From the NCBI RefSeq assembly GCF_039503195.1, contig NZ_JBCJKP010000001.1:930001-994000 (forward strand): a stretch of DNA of 64,000 nucleotides, given 5' to 3'. The translations under genes and the position numbers were made by a program. The stretch comes from Streptomyces mirabilis. Its GTDB lineage: Bacteria > Actinomycetota > Actinomycetes > Streptomycetales > Streptomycetaceae. The notes below the pieces were generated by a model. It was given only the letters and a program-made list of their open reading frames with translations. It did no database searches and was not told the origin of the DNA. This document shows positions 8,472-17,320 of the stretch, in pieces; within the stretch, counting starts at the first letter, position 1, and each line of letters opens with the position of its first letter.

Positions 8472-9752
8472 TCAGGCCGTGACCTGCGCTGGTTTGCCCG
8501 GAGTGCGCAGGACCGGGTCGGTGCGCAGGCGCAGGAAGGCGAGACCGAGAGCGACGGCCTGCAGCGCGGCGCACACCGCGATGACGTAGTCGAGGGCCCA
8601 CGGCGAGGTGAGGGCGACAACGATGCCCGCGAGCGGGAAGGGCAGCAGCAGAAGCAGGATGGTCAGGGAGAGGGTGCTGCCGAAGACCGCGGCGGGGATG
8701 AGCAGGGAGCGCAGCGTGCGCAGGACGACGGTCAGGCCGCCGTCGCCCGCCATGAACAGCGCCATGAGAACGACGTAGGCGGTGTACGTGGGCGCGTGGG
8801 CCAGGGCGAGGCAGGCCGCGGACGCGACGGTGGAACACACCACGCCGACTCCCCACAGGCCCAGCCGGTTGAGCGCGAAGCGGCAGACGGTGACCGTCAG
8901 CAGCGTGGAGGCCGCGGCTGCCGACCAGAGGGTGCCGACGGCCGCCGGGGACAGACCGAAGCGCTCGACGACGATGATCGGGCTGGCGGACTGGAGCAGC
9001 CCGAGCGCGAGGTTGGATACGGTCAGGCCGCCCACCAGCCAGCCGAGCGCGGGCAGCGAACGCAGCGTCCGCCAGCCCGTCTTGAGGCCCGCTCCGCGCT
9101 GTGTGGTGCCGGGCTGGGAGCCGCGAAGGGGGGTCGGCGGGGTCTGCAGGGCGAGGGCCGCCGCCAGGCACGACAGCACGCTCAGAACGGCGAGCATGTG
9201 GGTCGGCCCCGCCAGCAGCAGGACGCCGCCGAGCGCGGGTCCGGTGAGCGTCGCCGTCTGGTCGATGCCGATCAGGACGGCCTGCACCTTGTGTGCCTGG
9301 GTGTCCGCACGGCGGCTCACGATCGCGCCCACGGCTTCGTTGGCGATGAAGCTGAACTGCGTCAGTGTGCCCGTCGCGGCGGCCAGCGCCATCACGACGA
9401 GTGTCTGCGCCGACCCGCGGTCCAGCATCGTCAGCGCGACGCTCCCGCCGGCCACGAGGACCGCGCGCGCCGAGGAGGCGAGGAAGAACACGATGGCGGC
9501 TCCGCGCCGGTCGACCAGGTCACCGGCGAGACCGAAGGCCGCCACCCGCGGTATCCATTCCAGCGCGAAGGCCAGCCCGGTCAGCGAGGCGGATTCGGTC
9601 GTGGCCAGCACCAGGAGCGGCATGGCGTACGTCGACATGGAGAAGGCCAGGGCGTCGAAGGCCCGCGGTGCGTAGACCCGGCGGAGCAGGCTGCCGGGCG
9701 GTACGGCGGCATGCCGACCGGCCGGTCGGCCCTCGTACAGTTGAATGGTCAC
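8472..9752 (-). CDS. MFS transporter (EntS-like drug/siderophore exporter type)
   Basis: This 426-residue inner-membrane protein has about 11-12 hydrophobic helices and the loop-2/3 signature GLAGDLVDRRGA. A long central polar loop follows (QTPPTPLRGSQPGTTQ), then a second six-helix half. The arrangement fits the EntS-like group of major facilitator exporters, which expel siderophores or small drugs by proton antiport. No cognate regulator or biosynthetic gene is next to it, so the substrate is open. The length is normal and the reading frame intact. Confidence 0.8.
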   Translation of the reverse strand: MTIQLYEGRPAGRHAAVPPGSLLRRVYAPRAFDALAFSMSTYAMPLLVLATTESASLTGLAFALEWIPRVAAFGLAGDLVDRRGAAIVFFLASSARAVLVAGGSVALTMLDRGSAQTLVVMALAAATGTLTQFSFIANEAVGAIVSRRADTQAHKVQAVLIGIDQTATLTGPALGGVLLLAGPTHMLAVLSVLSCLAAALALQTPPTPLRGSQPGTTQRGAGLKTGWRTLRSLPALGWLVGGLTVSNLALGLLQSASPIIVVERFGLSPAAVGTLWSAAAASTLLTVTVCRFALNRLGLWGVGVVCSTVASAACLALAHAPTYTAYVVLMALFMAGDGGLTVVLRTLRSLLIPAAVFGSTLSLTILLLLLPFPLAGIVVALTSPWALDYVIAVCAALQAVALGLAFLRLRTDPVLRTPGKPAQVTA

Positions 9753-10526
9753 GGAGTATGGGGGGCTTTCACTCAGCTGTGATGGGGAACGCCCGGCGGG
9801 CTCGAAGGACCCTCAGGCGCATGATGTTCATCGAGCCGGAGAGCCACCCGCCGTCCACGGCGTGACGCCCCGGCGGCGGTCCGTTCGACACCGGCGGCAC
9901 CTACGGGGTGGTGCGGACCGCCTCGGCACCAGGACCGGCGGGGACCTCGCCACCAGGACCGGTGGAGAGAGGACTGCTCGTCCATGCCATGGCGCGATGT
10001 CGGGTCACACGAACTCCGCTCGGAACGAGGGCGAGTCGGGAAACGGGCATGCGGGATGAATCGACACGACCGAGACCGGGGAAGGGCATCGACGCAGGCC
10101 TTGTTTAGGCATCAACATCTGTGCAGCCACAAGGTAGCCGAAACTTTCGGATCGCCCGAAAGCGTAATCAGCCAAAGTCACCGACCTGCGGCTGAATATG
10201 ACATCAGCAACCGCGGGGCCGTGCAAGAGGTGCGCCGGATCCCGCCGGACCGTCGTACGGGACGGTGCGCCGAACGGACGCGTCGGGCGGTGGGATCCAG
10301 GACGTCAAGAGGGGGACGCCCGGGGCCGTGTTCGTGACCGCCCCGGTGGCCTCGTCCACGGCACGTGAGGGGATCGCGACGAAGCCTCCCGTGGCGAAAT
10401 GACGGGAGAGGGCCCGAACGGTGAAATCGCGTATGCCGGTTTGCGGTGTCCACCTCCTGGCCACACGGTGAAGAAAGGCATGTCGCCGCATCCCACTCGT
10501 CGGCGGCCTCGAGGAAAGCGACTGTG
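9753..10526. other. Gene-poor interval
   Basis: These 774 bp between the MFS gene and the CsbD gene contain only short reading frames with no recognisable protein. The segment around 10110-10200 is relatively AT-rich. It holds an inverted repeat CTTTCGG/CCGAAAG at 10144-10162 that could be a regulatory hairpin. I see no RNA gene. Confidence 0.4.
10144..10162. promoter_or_regulatory. Short inverted repeat CTTTCGG-N5-CCGAAAG
   Basis: Seven-base perfect arms are separated by five bases in an AT-richer part of a gene-poor region, about 365 bp upstream of the CsbD-like gene. This could be an operator or a small hairpin; there is no direct link to a gene. Confidence 0.3.
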
Positions 10527-10703
10527 ATGATGAAGGGCAACGCCAGAACGAAGCAGCTCAAGGGCAAGATGAGGGAGACCCTCGGCAAAGCCCTGGGCGA
10601 CAAGTCCATGCAGAGGGCGGGCCGTGGCGAACAGCTGCGCGGAAAGGCCCAGGAGATGACCGAAAAGGCCGTGGGCCACATCCGCCAGCGGACCAAGCAC
10701 TGA
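10527..10703 (+). CDS. CsbD-like stress protein
   Basis: This is a 58-residue, highly charged, Lys- and Gly-rich helical protein. Its motifs are NARTKQLKGKMRETLGKALGD and GEQLRGKAQEMTEKA. This is the CsbD family pattern (general stress proteins of unknown mechanism, often SigB-dependent). The start is one of ATG 10527, ATG 10530 or GTG 10524, 9-12 nt after GAGG. The gene stands alone with long flanking gaps. Confidence 0.75.
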   Translation: MMKGNARTKQLKGKMRETLGKALGDKSMQRAGRGEQLRGKAQEMTEKAVGHIRQRTKH

Positions 10704-11055
10704 GGACGACGGCCCGGGCGTCCCGGATACGGTCGTCGGCGCCCCGGGCAGGGTCTTCGGCGCCCCGGGGCGCGGTCCTCGGCGTCGCTCCTCCGGCTGA
10801 TGTGACAGTACCGCTCGATCCGCTCACGGTGACGAACCGTGTTCCGGCCCGCCTGCTCCATCTCGGTGGTCGGCGCCCTGCGAGGTCGCTCTGCGAGGTC
10901 AGTGGCCCGGGATCGACGCCGGCGACGGCCCCTTCCTCTCGGCGGCGTGTTCCTCTCGGCGGCGTACGCGACCACGCCACCGAGGAGGGTCCGCGACGCG
11001 CCGGAGGCTCCGCCCGGGTCGAGCCCGAACCCCGCAACGGAGGGCGCGCAGCACC
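10704..11055. other. Intergenic region downstream of the CsbD-like gene
   Basis: There is no gene in these 352 bp. Positions 10730-10784 carry two and a half copies of a roughly 22-bp imperfect repeat with the core TCGGCGCCCCGGG. The rest is unremarkable GC-rich DNA up to the next start codon. Confidence 0.4.
10730..10784. repeat. Imperfect ~22-bp tandem repeat
   Basis: GGTCGTCGGCGCCCCGGG, GGTCTTCGGCGCCCCGGG and a shorter GGTCCTCGGCG follow each other at about 21-22 bp spacing just after the CsbD stop codon. Internal GGCGCC palindromes make each unit able to fold. It could act as a terminator or be a slippage product. Confidence 0.5.
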
Positions 11056-11424
11056 ATGACTCTTCAGCATCCCGCCGACCGCGGCGGTGTCGGACGCGGC
11101 AAGTTCGAACGATTCGCGGAGTCCGTGTCGACGGTGACCAGTTCACCGGCCTTCTTCGTCTTCTGTCTCGCGCTGGTTTCCTTCACTGTCGCCGTGCACA
11201 TCGCGGGAATCGCGACGGAGTGGCTCCTTCTCGCCGGCGACTCCATGACGGCGGTGACGTTGCTGCTCCTCGCGCTGCTCAAGAATTCGGAACTCCGGGC
11301 CGAGCGAGCGATTCAGCGCAAGTTGGACGCCATCGCCGCCGCTCTGCTCGAAGCACAGGAAGGTGAACCCGGAAAGGCGCACGAGAACCTCAGGGACGTG
11401 ATCCGGATGGAGGAGGAGATCTGA
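11056..11424 (+). CDS. Low-affinity iron permease family small membrane protein
   Basis: This 122-residue protein has two strong transmembrane helices (about residues 32-52 and 57-77). They are followed by the amphipathic segment LLKNSELRAERAIQRKLDAIAAALLEA. The pattern FAESVSTVTSSPAFFVFCLALV at the start matches the short bacterial members of the low-affinity iron permease (Fet4-like) family. Transport has not been shown for most bacterial members, so iron uptake is only an inference from the family name. Confidence 0.75.
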   Translation: MTLQHPADRGGVGRGKFERFAESVSTVTSSPAFFVFCLALVSFTVAVHIAGIATEWLLLAGDSMTAVTLLLLALLKNSELRAERAIQRKLDAIAAALLEAQEGEPGKAHENLRDVIRMEEEI

Positions 11425-11457
11425 GGGTCTGAGGGGCGACTCGTTCCCCGGACGGGC

Positions 11458-11892
11458 CTAAGCGTGCGTCAGCCGGAGCCGTAGATCGATCTCCTGGTCG
11501 CCGGAGGCGGACCCGGACACCTGGACGCCGAAGGCGGACGTGAGGGTCTGCCGCAGCCGGTCCACCGCCACGGGACCGCCTTGCAGCTCCACCGCGACGG
11601 AACCGTCCAGGGAGAGGTCGGACGGGAGCGCGGCGTCGCGCGCGTCCCGCCCCACGAGGAAGGCGCCGGTCCAGGTGTCGGACCGCGCGGTGCTGTCGTG
11701 CCGCGGCATGTCGTCACCGCTCTCCTCAGCGAAGCGTGTACCCAGGACGCGCAACACGGTGTCCGCGTCCGCGACGGAACAGGCGTCCAAGACGACCTGC
11801 ACCCGCTCTGGGGAGGAGGCCGACCGGTCGGCCGGGTCGGGGGATGACGAGGTGTGGTGCGCGGTGTCGGTGTGGTGCGCCGTGCTGTTCAT
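11458..11892 (-). CDS. Hypothetical protein
   Basis: This 144-residue protein is probably cytoplasmic. Its His/Ser/Thr-rich N-terminus (about residues 1-28) looks disordered, and mixed alpha/beta sequence follows (VQVVLDACSVADADTVLRVLG, then VAVELQGGPVAVDRLRQTLTSAFG). AGAGGACACC before the ATG supports the start. I do not recognise a family. It lies between the small membrane protein, on which it converges with a 33-bp gap, and the luciferase-like oxidoreductase gene on the same strand, which is 75 bp upstream of it. Confidence 0.55.
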   Translation of the reverse strand: MNSTAHHTDTAHHTSSSPDPADRSASSPERVQVVLDACSVADADTVLRVLGTRFAEESGDDMPRHDSTARSDTWTGAFLVGRDARDAALPSDLSLDGSVAVELQGGPVAVDRLRQTLTSAFGVQVSGSASGDQEIDLRLRLTHA

Positions 11893-11967
11893 GGTGTCCT
11901 CTCACATCTCCTGGTCGGGCCCGGCACCGGCGGAGCCGAGCCGAACCGCGTGCGGGTCGCGTCGTCG

Positions 11968-12957
11968 TCAGAGTTCGCGCAGGGCGGGCAGCAGTGTCTT
12001 CTCGGCCCAGGCGATGAACGGGAGTTGCTGGTCGCCGCCCACCTGCACCAGGGCGATCTCGGTGAAGTCCGCCTCCACGTAGGGCCGGACCGCCTCCATG
12101 AAGGTGTCGACGTCGTCGCCGCACGGGATGGCTCCCGCGGTGTCCTCCGGGGTGACGTACCGGGTGGCGCCCTCGAAGCCCGAGGGGCCCGGCAGTTCGG
12201 CGTTGACGGGCCAGCCGCCGAGGGCCCAGCGGAACTGTTCGTGCGCGCGGGCCACCGCGGCCTCCCGGTCCGGGTCGTAGCAGACGGGCACCTGCCCGAC
12301 GCGTGGTTTGCCCCGGCCGCCACTTCGGTCGAAGGCCTCGATGAGTTCCGGCTCGGGCTCGGTGGCGATGACGAGGTCCGCGAGTCGGCCGGCCAGGGAA
12401 CAGGACCGCTTGCCGGATACGGCCACCCCGATCGGGGGCGGTTCGTCCGGCAGGTCCCACAGCCGGGCGTTCGCCACCTCGAAGTGCGTGCCCCGGTGAT
12501 GCACGTCGCCGCCCCCGAAGAGCGCGTGGATGATCTCCACGGCCTCTTCGAGCATCTCAAGACGGACCTGCGGGGAGGGCCAACCACCGCCCACCACATG
12601 CTCGTTGAGGTTCTCGCCCGAGCCGAGCCCGAGCCGGAACCGGCCCTCCGAGAGCACTTGCAGGGTCGCCGCCTTCTGCGCGACGACGGCGGGGTGGTAG
12701 CGGGTCGTCGGGCAGGTCACGTACGTCATGAGCGGTATCCGCGCCGTCGCCTGGGCGGCGGCGCCGAGCACGCTCCACGCGTAGGGGGCGTGCCCCTGCG
12801 ACTCCAGCCAGGGAAAGTAGTGATCGGACGTGACGGAGAAGTCGAAACCGGCCCGCTCCGCCTCGACCACGTGTTCCACGAGGTCGCGAGGGCCGGCCTG
12901 CTCGGTCATCATCGTGTAGCCGATTTGCACCATATCTTCCGCATTACCCGTAGGCAT
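11968..12957 (-). CDS. F420-dependent LLM-class oxidoreductase (TIGR03557-like)
   Basis: The 329-residue protein has the luciferase-like TIM-barrel motifs TSDHYFPWL, VTCPTTRYHPAVVAQKAATL, GRFRLGLGSGENLNEHV and IGVAVSGKRS. These place it with F420-dependent glucose-6-phosphate dehydrogenase-like proteins of actinomycetes. It would transfer hydride between a substrate and coenzyme F420 in the cytoplasm. The start is uncertain: ATG at 12957 or the ATG at 12933 (MVQIGYT), and neither has a strong ribosome-binding site. It is divergent from 6-phosphogluconate dehydrogenase, the enzyme following glucose-6-phosphate oxidation, so a shared sugar-phosphate/redox context is plausible but not shown. Confidence 0.8.
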   Translation of the reverse strand: MPTGNAEDMVQIGYTMMTEQAGPRDLVEHVVEAERAGFDFSVTSDHYFPWLESQGHAPYAWSVLGAAAQATARIPLMTYVTCPTTRYHPAVVAQKAATLQVLSEGRFRLGLGSGENLNEHVVGGGWPSPQVRLEMLEEAVEIIHALFGGGDVHHRGTHFEVANARLWDLPDEPPPIGVAVSGKRSCSLAGRLADLVIATEPEPELIEAFDRSGGRGKPRVGQVPVCYDPDREAAVARAHEQFRWALGGWPVNAELPGPSGFEGATRYVTPEDTAGAIPCGDDVDTFMEAVRPYVEADFTEIALVQVGGDQQLPFIAWAEKTLLPALREL

Positions 12958-13177
12958 GACCCGAAACATCCGACCGCTGCCCCAGGCGGTGAGTCGGCGC
13001 CGACCGGAGGGGGTGCCGACTCTTCGGCCGCGTGGACCGGGCAACGACGACGTCCTCCGGGAACCTGATCAAGATTGGCCGCCGCGACATCGAGAAGACC
13101 GGGCCGTCGGCCCGTACCCATGGTCATGGGGTCGCCCCGCCCCTGACATGGCCGACATTCGAAGAACAGGCAGCCTC

Positions 13178-14617
13178 ATGAACGCATCCGCTTCCATCGG
13201 CGTCACCGGCCTCGGAGTGATGGGCCGCAACCTGGCCCGTAACTTCGCCCGGAACGGTTACACCGTCGCCGTCCACAACCGCTCCGCCGGCCGCACCCGC
13301 GCGCTGGTGGACGAGTTCGGCCACGAGGGCTCCTTCGTCCCGGCCGAGACGGCCGAGGAGTTCGTGGCCGCGCTCGCCCGCCCCCGCCGCCTCATGATCA
13401 TGGTGCAGGCGGGCGCGGCCACCGACGCCGTCATCGACGAGTTCGCCCCACTCCTCGAGAACGGCGACATGATCATCGACGGCGGCAACGCCCACTTCGC
13501 CGACACCCGCCGCCGCGAGGCCGCGCTGCGCGAACGCGGCCTGCACTTCGTCGGCGCGGGCATCTCCGGGGGTGAGGAGGGCGCCCTCAACGGGCCGAGC
13601 ATCATGCCCGGCGGCTCGGCGGAGTCGTACGCCGTCCTCGGCCCGATGTTCGAGCGCATCAGCGCCAAGGTCGACGGCGAACCCTGCGCCACCCACATCG
13701 GCACCGACGGCGCCGGACACTTCGTCAAGATGGTCCACAACGGCATCGAATACGCCGACATGCAGCTCATCGCCGAGGCCTACGACCTGCTGCGCCAGGT
13801 CGCCGGGTACAGCCCCGCCGAGATCGCCGACGTCTTCCGCACCTGGAACGAGGGCCGCCTCGGCTCCTATCTGGTCGAGATCACCGCCGAGGTCCTCGCC
13901 CACACCGACCCGCACACCGGCGGCGCGTTCGTCGACATCGTCGACGACGCCGCCGGGCAGAAGGGCACCGGCCGCTGGACCGTGCAGACCGCTCTCGACC
14001 TGGCCTCCCCGGTCACCGCCATCGCCCAGGCCACCTTCGCCCGCGCCGCCTCCGGCCAGAGCGACCTGCGCGCCGCCTACCGAGGGCTGCCCGGCGGCAC
14101 GACTCCCCCGCTCAGCCGCACCGAGGGCGCACGCTTCACCGCCCAGGTAGAACACGCCCTGTACGCCTCGAAGGTCATCGCCTACGACCAGGGCTGGAAG
14201 ATGATCCTGGACGCCGCCGCCGAGTACGGCTGGAAGATCGACCTCGGCTCGGTCGCGCGCATCTGGCGCGGCGGCTGCATCATCCGCGCCTCCTTCCTCG
14301 ACCGTATCCGCGCCGCCTACGCCACCGACCCCGACCTCGTCAGCCTGCTCGCCGAGGCCGGTTTCGCCCAGGAGATCAGCGACGCCCAGGTGCCCTGGCG
14401 GGAGATCGTCGCCTCCGCCGCCCGGCGTGGCATCCCCGTCCCCGCGTTCTCCGCCGCGCTCGCGCACTACGACACCCTGCGCGCCGACCGCCTGCCCGCC
14501 GCCCTCCTCCAGGGGCAGCGCGACTACTTCGGCGCCCACACCTACCGGCGCACCGATCGTGAGGGCTCCTTCCACACCCACTGGTCGCAGCCCGACCGCC
14601 CCGAAACCACCGCCTGA
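13178..14617 (+). CDS. gnd: 6-phosphogluconate dehydrogenase, NADP-type, decarboxylating
   Basis: This 479-residue protein has the full length of the long-form enzyme, which converts 6-phosphogluconate to ribulose-5-phosphate, CO2 and NADPH. The N-terminal Rossmann motif GVTGLGVMGRNLARN, the dinucleotide loop HNRSAGRT, the substrate signature GISGGEEGALNGPSIMPGG, and the active-site KMVHNGIEYADMQLIAEAYDLL are all present. The C-terminal tail ends near RTDREGSFHTHWS as expected. The ATG at 13178 gives the normal N-terminus; an earlier ATG at 13148 would add ten residues. This is the oxidative pentose-phosphate enzyme. Confidence 0.93.
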   Translation: MNASASIGVTGLGVMGRNLARNFARNGYTVAVHNRSAGRTRALVDEFGHEGSFVPAETAEEFVAALARPRRLMIMVQAGAATDAVIDEFAPLLENGDMIIDGGNAHFADTRRREAALRERGLHFVGAGISGGEEGALNGPSIMPGGSAESYAVLGPMFERISAKVDGEPCATHIGTDGAGHFVKMVHNGIEYADMQLIAEAYDLLRQVAGYSPAEIADVFRTWNEGRLGSYLVEITAEVLAHTDPHTGGAFVDIVDDAAGQKGTGRWTVQTALDLASPVTAIAQATFARAASGQSDLRAAYRGLPGGTTPPLSRTEGARFTAQVEHALYASKVIAYDQGWKMILDAAAEYGWKIDLGSVARIWRGGCIIRASFLDRIRAAYATDPDLVSLLAEAGFAQEISDAQVPWREIVASAARRGIPVPAFSAALAHYDTLRADRLPAALLQGQRDYFGAHTYRRTDREGSFHTHWSQPDRPETTA

Positions 14618-14692
14618 CAGGGGCTCGGGCCGCATGGGTCACTTCCGTGGGGTGGGCGGCCCGCCCCTCGGGTTCCTGCCGCGCGCCTGGGT

Positions 14693-14743
14693 GTGTTCGG
14701 GGGTGTGGCAGGGCCCCCGCACGGCTGCCGACCAGGTCACGGG
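14693..14743. repeat. 51-bp element, copy 1 (upstream of XRE regulator)
   Basis: This segment matches positions 18631-18681 at 42 of 51 bases without gaps, including a shared run of 14 bases (GTGGCAGGGCCCCC). It ends 18 bp before the start codon of the XRE regulator. It also contains the left arm of an inverted repeat GTGTGGCAG (14703-14711), whose right arm CTGCCACAC is at 14745-14753. It is likely a protein-binding site. Confidence 0.6.
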
Positions 14744-14761
14744 ACTGCCACACTGGCTCGC

Positions 14762-15733
14762 ATGGCACGTGAGCGGCACAGCGGCAGCACAGGTGGCAGG
14801 GGCGGTACGGGACTGGGGCACTTCCTGCGCGCCCGCCGCGCCCGGGTGACTCCCGCCGACGTCGGTCTACCGGAGGGCCCGGGGCTGCGCCGCACGCCCG
14901 GACTGCGTCGCGAGGAGCTGACCACGCTGGCGGGGGTCAGCATCGACTACTACACGCGTCTGGAGCGGGGCAAGGAGACCAATCCGAGCCCGTCCGTCGT
15001 CGACGCCCTCGCCGCCGCCCTCCGGCTGGACGGGACCGAACGCGAGCATCTGCGCGACCTCGCCGCGCGCGCCGCGCGCACCGTCCCGGAGCTGTCGCCG
15101 GCGCCCGGCGGCTCCGGGCTTCCGGGCGGCTCGGTGGATCCCGGTGTCGAGCTGCTGCTGGAGAGCATGCGGCCCAATCCCGCGCACGTGGTCAGCCGCA
15201 CCATGGACATGATCGCCGCCAATCCGGGCGGCCTGCGTCTGATGGCCGGGCTGGAGGACTGGCCCGAGAAGCAGCGCAACATCGTGCGCTACGTCTTCCT
15301 CCACCCCGCCGCCCGCGCGCTCTTGGACGACTGGGAGAACCAGATCCGCGGCTGCGTCGCCCGGCTGCGTACCCTCGCCGGCACCGACCCCGACGCCCCG
15401 GACCTCGCCGACCTCGTCGACGAACTCCTGCTCAAGAGCCCGGACTTCGGGCGCCTGTGGGAGGCGTACGACGTGAAGGGCCATTCCTCGGGCCGCAAGA
15501 CCTTCCACCACCGCCGGGTCGGGGACGTCACCTTCGGCTACCAGTCCATGACACTGGAGGCCACGGACGGCCACCGCCTGGTCGCGTACCACGCCCCGCC
15601 CGGCACCCCGGCGTACGACGCGATGCTCCTGCTCGACGCGGCCGGGAAGGCCGGAGAGCGGCCCGCACGCCGGCCGGGGCCGGCCGGCCCGCGGCCGGCT
15701 AGCGGCCCCCCTCTTCACGTGCCCCTCGGGTGA
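14762..15733 (+). CDS. XRE-family regulator with MmyB-type ligand-binding domain
   Basis: This 323-residue protein has an N-terminal helix-turn-helix (residues about 16-75: GHFLRARRARVTPADVGLP, then LTTLAGVSIDYYTRLERGK). A C-terminal MmyB-like domain follows (RNIVRYVFLHPAARALLDDW, then FHHRRVGDVTFGYQSMTLEATDG). Such regulators often sit next to short-chain or alcohol dehydrogenases and control them and a transporter, which fits the neighbourhood here. The ATG at 14762 precedes the HTH directly. The end of the protein has a Pro/Gly/Arg-rich tail of about 30 residues that may be a frame-altered extension. Confidence 0.85.
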   Translation: MARERHSGSTGGRGGTGLGHFLRARRARVTPADVGLPEGPGLRRTPGLRREELTTLAGVSIDYYTRLERGKETNPSPSVVDALAAALRLDGTEREHLRDLAARAARTVPELSPAPGGSGLPGGSVDPGVELLLESMRPNPAHVVSRTMDMIAANPGGLRLMAGLEDWPEKQRNIVRYVFLHPAARALLDDWENQIRGCVARLRTLAGTDPDAPDLADLVDELLLKSPDFGRLWEAYDVKGHSSGRKTFHHRRVGDVTFGYQSMTLEATDGHRLVAYHAPPGTPAYDAMLLLDAAGKAGERPARRPGPAGPRPASGPPLHVPLG

Positions 15734-15751
15734 CCTCGGCACGTGCGGCAG

Positions 15752-15792
15752 CACCCCGTACGAGGGCTCGGGGGCGCGCCTCGTACGGGGTG
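15752..15792. terminator. Strong hairpin between convergent XRE and alcohol dehydrogenase genes
   Basis: Fourteen-base perfect arms (15752-15765 and 15779-15792, CACCCCGTACGAGG and its complement) enclose a 13-base loop. The hairpin sits between the stop codons of two convergent genes, so it should terminate transcription from both sides. Confidence 0.75.
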
Positions 15793-15819
15793 GTCTCGGG
15801 CGGACGGTGCCGCGGCGGG

Positions 15820-16863
15820 TCAGGCCAGGGTCGCGGTGTCGATCACGAAGCGGTAGCGCACGTCCGAGGCCAGGACACGCTCGTACGCCTCGTTGATCTT
15901 CTCGGCGGGGATGATCTCGACCTCGGCCCCGATGCCGTGCTCGGCGCAGAAGTCGAGCATCTCCTGCGTCTCGCGGATGCCGCCGATCAGCGACCCCGCG
16001 TACACGCGGCCCTGCATGATCAGCGAGAACACGTTCAGCGACAGCGGCTCCGCGGGAGCGCCGACGTTGACCATCGTGCCGCCGACGGCGAGCAGGCCGA
16101 GGAAGGTGTCGAGGTCGAGCTTGGCGCTGACCGTGTTGAGGATGACGTCGAAGGTGCCCGCGAGCTCTTCGAAGGTGGCCGGGTCGCTGGTGGCGTAGTA
16201 GTGGTCGGCGCCCAGCCGCAGGCCGTCGTCCATCTTCTTCAGCGACTGCGACAGGACGGTGACCTCGGCACCCATCGCGTGTGCGATCTTGACGGCCATG
16301 TGACCGAGTCCGCCCAGGCCGATGACCGCGACCTTCTTGCCGGGGCCCGCGCCCCAGCGGCGCAACGGGGAGTACGTGGTGATGCCCGCGCACAGCAGCG
16401 GGGCGGCCTCGTCGAGGCCGAGGCCCTCGGGGATGGTGACGACGAAGTCGTCGTTGACCACGACGTGGGTGGAGTAGCCGCCCTGGGTCAGGGTGCCGTC
16501 GGCGTCGATCGAGCCGTAGGTGAGGGTGTTGCCCTTGAGGCAGTACTGCTCCTCGCCGCGCAGACAGGGCACGCACTCACGGCAGGAGTTGACCATGCAG
16601 CCGACGCCGACCCGGTCGCCCACCGCGTGCCGGGTGACCTCGGAACCGACCTGGGTGACGATGCCGGCGATCTCGTGGCCGGGGACCAGGGGGTAGGTCG
16701 CCGGGCCCCACTCGCCGCGGACGTTGTGGATGTCGGAGTGGCAGATGCCGCAGTACTTGATGTCGATGAGGACGTCGTGCGGGCCGACGTCACGGCGCTC
16801 GACGGTGGTCGGCGCGAGCGGTTCGGTCGCCGAAGTGGCGGCGTATGCGGGGACGGTAAGCAC
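15820..16863 (-). CDS. Zinc-dependent alcohol dehydrogenase, YahK/AdhA type
   Basis: This 347-residue medium-chain dehydrogenase has the catalytic zinc site ([10 protein letters not shown] and GHE in [10 protein letters not shown]). The four-cysteine structural zinc site is [15 protein letters not shown], and the NAD(P) motif is [11 protein letters not shown]. It resembles the NADP-dependent cinnamyl-alcohol/aldehyde reductase group. It would reduce aldehydes or oxidise alcohols in the cytoplasm. It follows the DUF2255 gene on the same strand and overlaps its 3' end by 74 bp, so the two are probably co-transcribed with the MFS gene upstream. Confidence 0.9.
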   Translation of the reverse strand: MLTVPAYAATSATEPLAPTTVERRDVGPHDVLIDIKYCGICHSDIHNVRGEWGPATYPLVPGHEIAGIVTQVGSEVTRHAVGDRVGVGCMVNSCRECVPCLRGEEQYCLKGNTLTYGSIDADGTLTQGGYSTHVVVNDDFVVTIPEGLGLDEAAPLLCAGITTYSPLRRWGAGPGKKVAVIGLGGLGHMAVKIAHAMGAEVTVLSQSLKKMDDGLRLGADHYYATSDPATFEELAGTFDVILNTVSAKLDLDTFLGLLAVGGTMVNVGAPAEPLSLNVFSLIMQGRVYAGSLIGGIRETQEMLDFCAEHGIGAEVEIIPAEKINEAYERVLASDVRYRFVIDTATLA

Positions 16864-17320
16864 CGGTTCTCCAGTGGGGGGTGAGGTTGATGGGGTCGTC
16901 GGCGGCCGGACGGGTGCCGAAGTCTGACTGGGCGTCCACTGCGCCGCGTGGCCTCGGTCGCGTCGTCGTGGAGCCCGCCACGGGGCTCGTGATGCGGGCG
17001 ATGGTGTTCGCGGAGTAGCGGCCGTACTTGGTGCGGTAGGCGGCGTCGACCTCGCTGTTGATCTCGCCGTCGGCGTCCGTCAGGGTGACGTCCTTCTCGA
17101 CGCCGTCGGCCTCGATGCGGCCTTCGCGGCGGGCCCGGGTGCCGCGGAACCAGTCGGAGCCCGGGGCGTTCACGGAGCGGACGTAGATCTCGTCGCCGAC
17201 CCGGACGACCCAGATCGTCCGGGGGCCGCTCAGCGCGCCGTCGCGGCGCACGGACGCGATCTCCAGCTCCTCCGCCCGGCCGATCCCGGTGAGTTCGTCG
17301 CTCGTCCACGACGTGGTCAT
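16790..17320 (-). CDS. DUF2255 family protein with extended C-terminus
   Basis: The first ~115 residues ([45 protein letters not shown]) are a standard DUF2255 protein, a small fold of unknown role often beside oxidoreductases. Relatives normally stop at about 125 residues. Here the frame continues for some 50 Arg/Pro-rich residues across the start of the alcohol dehydrogenase gene, suggesting a lost stop codon or small frameshift near 16950-16970. Its ATG overlaps the stop of the MFS gene (ATGA), which indicates translational coupling. Confidence 0.7.
   Translation of the reverse strand: MTTSWTSDELTGIGRAEELEIASVRRDGALSGPRTIWVVRVGDEIYVRSVNAPGSDWFRGTRARREGRIEADGVEKDVTLTDADGEINSEVDAAYRTKYGRYSANTIARITSPVAGSTTTRPRPRGAVDAQSDFGTRPAADDPINLTPHWRTGAYRPRIRRHFGDRTARADHRRAP

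Noticed and set aside
13124..14635. A 503-codon open frame on the minus strand.
   Set aside because: It lies opposite gnd, which is unmistakable; the opposite frame has no motif.
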